NCBI GenBank assembly: GCA_021199655.1
Contig: JAJQHQ010000050.1
Coordinates: 79,707-143,706 of the forward strand
DNA from: Lachnospiraceae bacterium
GTDB taxonomy: Bacteria; Bacillota; Clostridia; Lachnospirales; Lachnospiraceae
Direction of reading: 5' to 3'
Length of the DNA: 64,000 bases
The position numbers and the translations under genes are program-made. Numbering within the stretch: the stretch's first letter is position 1; each line of letters starts with the position of its first letter. This document shows positions 59,205-64,000 of the stretch, in pieces. The notes beneath the pieces are model-generated. The model saw only the letters and a list, made by a program, of their open reading frames with translations. It was not told the origin of the DNA and did no database searches.

Positions 59205-62036
59205 ATGAAGGGAAGGACGACATTAAGACGATTTCTGGCAGCAGTGCTGACCCTGTCGCTGGTGTTCCAGCAGGCGGGTATCACCTCACTTGCGGAGGAA
59301 AGCACCAATGAGGCGGCGGTCAGCGTGACCTCTGACGTCGGCGAAAGCAGTAGCGCTGAAGCGGCTGTATTGCAGGAAGAGACAACTGCGGCGGCTGCAG
59401 AGGCGCAGGAGACAAGTGCTCCGGCTGCAGAGGCGCAGGAGATGAGCACACCTGCTGCAGAGGCACAGGAGACAGGTGCGGCGGAGACGACGGCAGAGAC
59501 GAGCACGCCTGCAGCAGAGACACAGGACGCAGCGAACGCGGAAGATGGCGACCCGGCAGATGAGACCGCAGCGGAAGAGACAACCGAGGCGGTGACTGAG
59601 ACTGCTGCGGAGACTGCGGCAGAAGGCGAGACCGGGAACGGGACAACGTCGGATGCATCGGCAGAGGATGAGACGCAGGCGGCGGAGACCATGACAGAAG
59701 ATGGCACCGAGCTTGAGTCCGAGACCGATACAGAGGCTGAGACCGAGATCGAATCCGAGTCGGAATCCGAGACAGAAACGGAGACTGAGACCGAGACAGA
59801 GACCGAAGAGTATCCGGATACTTTCATCTGGGAAGACGATGAGAAGATTGTGACGGTCGTTTTAAGCAACCCGGAAGCGGTTCCTCTGGGAGCGGAGTTT
59901 GTAGTAGAGGATCTGACACAGGAAGAATACGACGCGTATAAGGCTCTGATCATCGAGCAGCAGTTCGCGAATGATGAGACCTATGGTGAGACCGTGGAGG
60001 CGCGTACTGCTCTTGCGGAAGTCCTGCTGGCAAATCTGGTTCTCTATGATATGTATTTTACATATGAAGAAACCGAGATCGAGCCGGATGCGAACGCGAT
60101 GACGGTGACGATTGAGAATAAGGAAGCGCTGGATGTGTCAGCGGAAGAAGTGGTCGAGCAGGATGGCTACGTATTCGTTCAGGAAGAGAACGCAGTCAGC
60201 AGCGTGGTGGCGATCCATGTGGAGGAAACAGCGAAGGAAGAGACCGTAGTTGACGTTACGGATACGGTTGAAACGGACGCGGACGGCGCAATCACGACAG
60301 TAGAGCTGACGGTGGAGAGCTTTTCCACGATTGGCTATTATACGCTTACGGAGTATCAGCAGATCCCGATCACGGATGAAACCCTGATCAATGACTGGGG
60401 CGGCAGCTATACCCTGTATTTTATCCTGAATAATTATAATATCTTTACGAGCGGCGATGCCGTAGCACAGCACACGGTCGGCGCGGTAGCGGTCGGTGGG
60501 ACGGCGAAATTTCCTAAAGGTATAGGATCAAGCAGGTATGGAACGCACCCGGTACCGAGCTATTTTCAGGGTGGTTTTGTAAGCGGGGGCTTCAACAGCT
60601 ATATCGGTGGGAACGCAGTATATTTTACCGGCTATGACAGTAATGTATATAGTTGGTTTTATCAGCCTAACCAATTTGATGTTCGCTTCAATGACGGCGG
60701 AACCGGTACGATCGATTCGAATTATACGCATACGAATGGATATTTCATTAATTTTGATGCGGCTATGGCTGCGATTGAAGCAGAAATGAGTACTTATGTA
60801 AACGGCAGCGATACGATTAAAGTCAATACCAGTAATATGAGTGCGACACTGGCGAATGACCATTATACCATTGATGGCAGTTCAGTAACACTTGAATCTG
60901 GATATAGTTATAAATTTACAAATCTTAATGCGATTGATTCTATTTATATTATTACAACTAACTCTTCCGAAAAGGAGAACGTAAATATCATCACCGAGGA
61001 ATCCGGAACGGTTGTTCTTCCGAAAGTGTATGTTGATGGAGTGGATCCAGAAAGAATTGATGATAAAGAATCAAATATCGGCTGCGGTCTGGTGTTTATG
61101 CTTCCGAACGCCTCAACCGTAGATATTGGATCAAAGTCCAACGGTACATTCCTTGGCCATGTGGTAGCACCGAATGCAGCGGTTGTTTCCGATGCCGGCG
61201 GCAATACGAACGGCAGCTTTATCTGTGCATCCTATAATGTTCCGGATATGGAAGCCCATATGTGGAGCTATACTGGCAGCCTGATTCAGTCAGACTCTCA
61301 CGGTTTTACCGCCACAAAGACTCTGGATAATGCGGCGCCGACGGACGCGGATGATGAGTTTTCCTTTACTTTATCCGAATTTAATGACAGCGGTGAATGG
61401 GAAGTAATCCAGACGAAAAATGCGGCTTATACGACCGGTCTGATAACGTTTGACGATATTTCCTACAGCGCGGAAGGCACACACTGGTATCTGATTTCTG
61501 AGGTAACAGGCGATACCGCGAAATATACTTTTGACGATACTCTGTATCTGGTGAAGGTAGTTGTGACTGCGGAGACAACCGGGACTACCAATACGACTAC
61601 CACCTATACTGCTAACGCTACGTATTATGTGGCTACGGCATCGCAGTTGATCCTGTCTTCAACAACGACCGAAGGCGGAGTGGAGACCACGACCTACTCG
61701 ATCGACACGAGCAAGCTGAGTCCGCTCACACTCTCCTCAGCGGACGCAGAGACTTCTGAAATCTTTACCTTCGGAAACTCGTCGAAGAAGGGCAGCCTCT
61801 GGATTACGAAGAATGTGACGGTCAATGGGGCAACAACCACATCCACCGATGCGGACGGCACCTACACCTTCTATGTGAAAGACAGCAGCGGCACTACCGT
61901 AAAAACCGTAGATGTTACCATTAGCGGTGGTGCATCGACTACGGTGGAAGTAACGGATCTTCCATTAGGCACTTATACGGTAGAAGAGGATATTACAAAG
62001 AACAAAACCGGAATGACGCTTACGGGGGGGCAATGA
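59205..62036 (+). CDS. Second surface protein, N-terminal part up to the G7 frameshift
   Basis: 943 residues from ATG 59205 (GAAAGGAG upstream). The signal peptide is closely similar to that of the first surface protein (SLVFQQAGITSLAEE). An Ala/Glu/Thr-rich stalk (about 33-203, many AEAQET units) is followed by a domain with PLGAEFVVEDLTQEEYDAY (about 205-390), a choice-of-anchor A domain (about 399-692, GTFLGHVVAPNAAVVSDAGG), an FctA-like domain (about 695-860), and the first of seven Cna-B/SpaA-like repeats of about 111-117 residues. Translation stops soon after a run of seven G (62024-62030). With six G the frame joins the open frame that runs to the window end. It is either a phase-variable tract or a sequencing error. 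Confidence 0.85.
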   Translation: MKGRTTLRRFLAAVLTLSLVFQQAGITSLAEESTNEAAVSVTSDVGESSSAEAAVLQEETTAAAAEAQETSAPAAEAQEMSTPAAEAQETGAAETTAETSTPAAETQDAANAEDGDPADETAAEETTEAVTETAAETAAEGETGNGTTSDASAEDETQAAETMTEDGTELESETDTEAETEIESESESETETETETETETEEYPDTFIWEDDEKIVTVVLSNPEAVPLGAEFVVEDLTQEEYDAYKALIIEQQFANDETYGETVEARTALAEVLLANLVLYDMYFTYEETEIEPDANAMTVTIENKEALDVSAEEVVEQDGYVFVQEENAVSSVVAIHVEETAKEETVVDVTDTVETDADGAITTVELTVESFSTIGYYTLTEYQQIPITDETLINDWGGSYTLYFILNNYNIFTSGDAVAQHTVGAVAVGGTAKFPKGIGSSRYGTHPVPSYFQGGFVSGGFNSYIGGNAVYFTGYDSNVYSWFYQPNQFDVRFNDGGTGTIDSNYTHTNGYFINFDAAMAAIEAEMSTYVNGSDTIKVNTSNMSATLANDHYTIDGSSVTLESGYSYKFTNLNAIDSIYIITTNSSEKENVNIITEESGTVVLPKVYVDGVDPERIDDKESNIGCGLVFMLPNASTVDIGSKSNGTFLGHVVAPNAAVVSDAGGNTNGSFICASYNVPDMEAHMWSYTGSLIQSDSHGFTATKTLDNAAPTDADDEFSFTLSEFNDSGEWEVIQTKNAAYTTGLITFDDISYSAEGTHWYLISEVTGDTAKYTFDDTLYLVKVVVTAETTGTTNTTTTYTANATYYVATASQLILSSTTTEGGVETTTYSIDTSKLSPLTLSSADAETSEIFTFGNSSKKGSLWITKNVTVNGATTTSTDADGTYTFYVKDSSGTTVKTVDVTISGGASTTVEVTDLPLGTYTVEEDITKNKTGMTLTGGQ
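62024..62030 (+). other. G7 homopolymer at the frameshift point
   Basis: Seven consecutive G in the coding strand; removing one restores the reading frame between the two halves of the surface protein. Candidate slipped-strand phase-variation tract. Confidence 0.6.
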
Positions 62037-64000
62037 TATCTCTGTTACAGTAACGGAAAACGGGACAGCAGCGACTTCGACCGCGTCCTTTACGAACGAC
62101 CTGGAAAAGGTCGGCAGCCTGCAGATCACAAAGAATGTAACCGTAAATGGTGAATCGACTACGGGAACCGCGGCGGACGGTACCTACACGTTCCAGATTT
62201 ATTATTATAATGAATCTACACAAGCGAGTGAACTGAAGGATACGGTTACGATTACCATTGAAAACGGTAATTCGAATACCGAGCAGGTGGATAATCTGGC
62301 CGAAGGGAAGTATTATGTCTTAGAGGTACTTTCTGATAATCCGTATGGTATGGATTTGGTGGGCAACAACAGCATTGTTGTAGAAGTAACAGCAGATAAT
62401 AGCGCAAATATTCCGGTGGCTGAGTTTACGAACAACCTGACCCAGACCGGCAGCCTGAAGATCACGAAGAACGTGACTGTCAACGGGGAGCCTGCAACGA
62501 AGTATGATGATCCGACCGTAGCGGATGGTAATTATACCTTCTACATCATTCAGGAATCGACCGGCATCACGAAGGCGGACCGTACGATCACGATTGAAAA
62601 CGGTGTAAGCGTGACGGAGCAGGTGGATAACCTGGAGCCGGGCTGGTACATTGTCCGTGAATATTTGAGCGGAAATCCCAAAGGCATGACGCTTACAAGC
62701 GGAAATGATGTTCGTGTCTATGTATATGGCGACAATAAAGATGACGCTGGCAATACGGTGATCAATGTTGCGGAATTCACGAATAACAAGACAGAAGTCG
62801 GCAGCCTTGCGATCACCAAGTCCGTGACGGTGAATGGAGATCCGGCATCGGCATACAGTGACCCGACCGTGGCGGACGGCACCTATACGTTTTATATTGT
62901 CGATGAAAATAATAATGAAGTGGCGCGTACAACAGCGGTGATTTTCAACGGCGTGTCCTCTACCGTACAGGTGGATAATCTGAAGCCGGGTATCTACTAT
63001 GTATATGAGGAACTGACCAGCAATCCAAGCGGAATGACTTTGACATCCGGAAATGGTAAAGAAGTAACTGTTACAGCAAACAATACGGCAAACATACCTA
63101 CTGTGGAATTTGTCAACAATCTGGAGCAGGTGGGAAGCCTGAAGATTAAGAAGAATGTGACCATCAATGGTGAAGACCCTGCCGATGCGTCGGATCCGAC
63201 GGCGGCGGATGGTACCTATACCTTCTATGTGGTTGATTCGTCGAATAATGAAGTAGCAAGAAAGACCCTCACGATTGACGGCGGCGTCAGCACGACCGTA
63301 GAGATCGACAATCTGGAACCGGGCGTATACTACGTATATGAGTATCTGGCAGGCAATCCTTCCGGAGTGACGCTGACCACTGCAAACGGTGTGCAGGTAA
63401 CTGTAGAGGCAGATAATACGGCAAACATCCCGGTGGTGAGCTTCACGAATGACGTGGAGGATGTCGGCAGCCTGAAGATTACGAAAAATGTCACCATCAA
63501 TGGCATGGACCCCACAGATTCCAGAGTGGAAGACGTGACAGCGGCGGACGGCACCTATACCTTCTATGTAGTAGATGAGTCCAATAATGAAGTGGCTCGT
63601 CGTAATATCACCATCGTCAACGGTGAGAGCAACACCGCACAGATCGACAATCTGGTGCCGGGCGTATATTACGTATATGAATATCTGGCAGGCAATCCTT
63701 CCGGAGTGACGCTGACCACTGCAAACGGTGTGCAGGTAACTGTAGAGGCGGATAATACTGCAAACATCCCGGTGGTGAGCTTCACGAATGACGTGGAAGA
63801 TGTCGGCAGCCTGAAGATTACAAAGAATGTCACTATCAATGGCATGGATCCGACAGATTCCAGAGTGGAAGACGCGACAGCGGCGGACGGCACTTACACC
63901 TTCTATGTAGTAGATGAAAACAACAACGAGGTGGCGCGCCGGAACATCACCATCGTCAACGGTGAGAGCAACACCGCACAGATCGACAATCTGGTGCCGG
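62032..64000 (+). CDS. Second surface protein, continuation in the shifted frame (runs off the window)
   Basis: Open without a stop from 62032 to 64000. It continues the protein above: repeats begin at 62113, 62449, 62800, 63133, 63466 and 63805, each opening GSL(K/Q/A)I(T/K)K(N/S)VT(V/I)NG and ending in a (F/V)(T/V)N(N/D) strand before the next. These are SpaA/Cna-B-like immunoglobulin folds that commonly form Lys-Asn isopeptide bonds. The last two are nearly identical at the DNA level over about 340 bp, showing recent duplication. No start codon or ribosome binding site supports independent translation. The C-terminal anchor lies outside the window. Confidence 0.75.

Overview
The window is high-GC DNA of a Gram-positive anaerobe, most likely a gut Lachnospiraceae or a close relative in the Clostridia. 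The evidence is strong GGAGG ribosome binding sites, a split transketolase, complete PTS cassettes, Gld-type ABC exporters, lipoproteins and Cna-B/DUF11 surface proteins with a QTGD-type anchor, and many stand-alone AAA ATPases. No rRNA, CRISPR array, intact insertion sequence or prophage was seen. One tRNA (Ser, CGA) is present. Function calls rest on motif recognition by eye; no database search was run.

Layout. 1-5.2 kb: a DUF5711 protein (cut by the window edge), a CvpA-like protein, a Gfo/Idh oxidoreductase and an ABC-class ATPase. 5.3-10.4 kb: a DUF4143 ATPase divergent from a GntR/YtrA-type regulator that heads an ABC transporter operon; a shared operator core lies in both promoters. 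10.4-16.1 kb: a truncated polyol dehydrogenase, a DeoR regulator, a mannitol-type PTS EIICBA, a dedicated HPr lacking the regulatory serine, and enzyme I. 16.4-19.6 kb: a HipA-like kinase with an overlapping DUF2442/HTH partner (candidate toxin-antitoxin pair) and a DUF234 ATPase. 19.8-28.6 kb: a PrsA/SurA-like lipoprotein, an esterase, shikimate kinase and a four-gene Gld-type ABC exporter. 28.9-35 kb: a DUF4143 ATPase, a D-2-hydroxyacid dehydrogenase, citrate synthase, a 55-residue membrane protein and a frameshifted ATPase-nuclease. 35-40.3 kb: a MacB-type ABC ATPase and a giant FtsX permease with a long coiled coil. 40.9-48.8 kb: ribulose-5-phosphate epimerase, split transketolase, galactokinase, YqeY, an M18 aminopeptidase and a DUF362 ferredoxin-like protein. 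49.4-64 kb: tRNA-Ser and two giant surface proteins; the second has a G7-tract frameshift and runs off the window.

The most notable signal is between and inside genes. A small non-coding element with nested hairpins recurs at least six times; several copies are flanked by 9-bp direct repeats, as expected of a MITE that transposes, and in two places it supplies the stop codon of a gene. A second hairpin family shows compensatory changes in three copies, one of them nested in the MITE. Two further palindromic repeats occur both between genes and as in-frame insertions inside protein-coding genes. Many housekeeping enzymes carry in-frame low-complexity insertions, and four unrelated exported proteins carry Glu/Thr-rich tracts.
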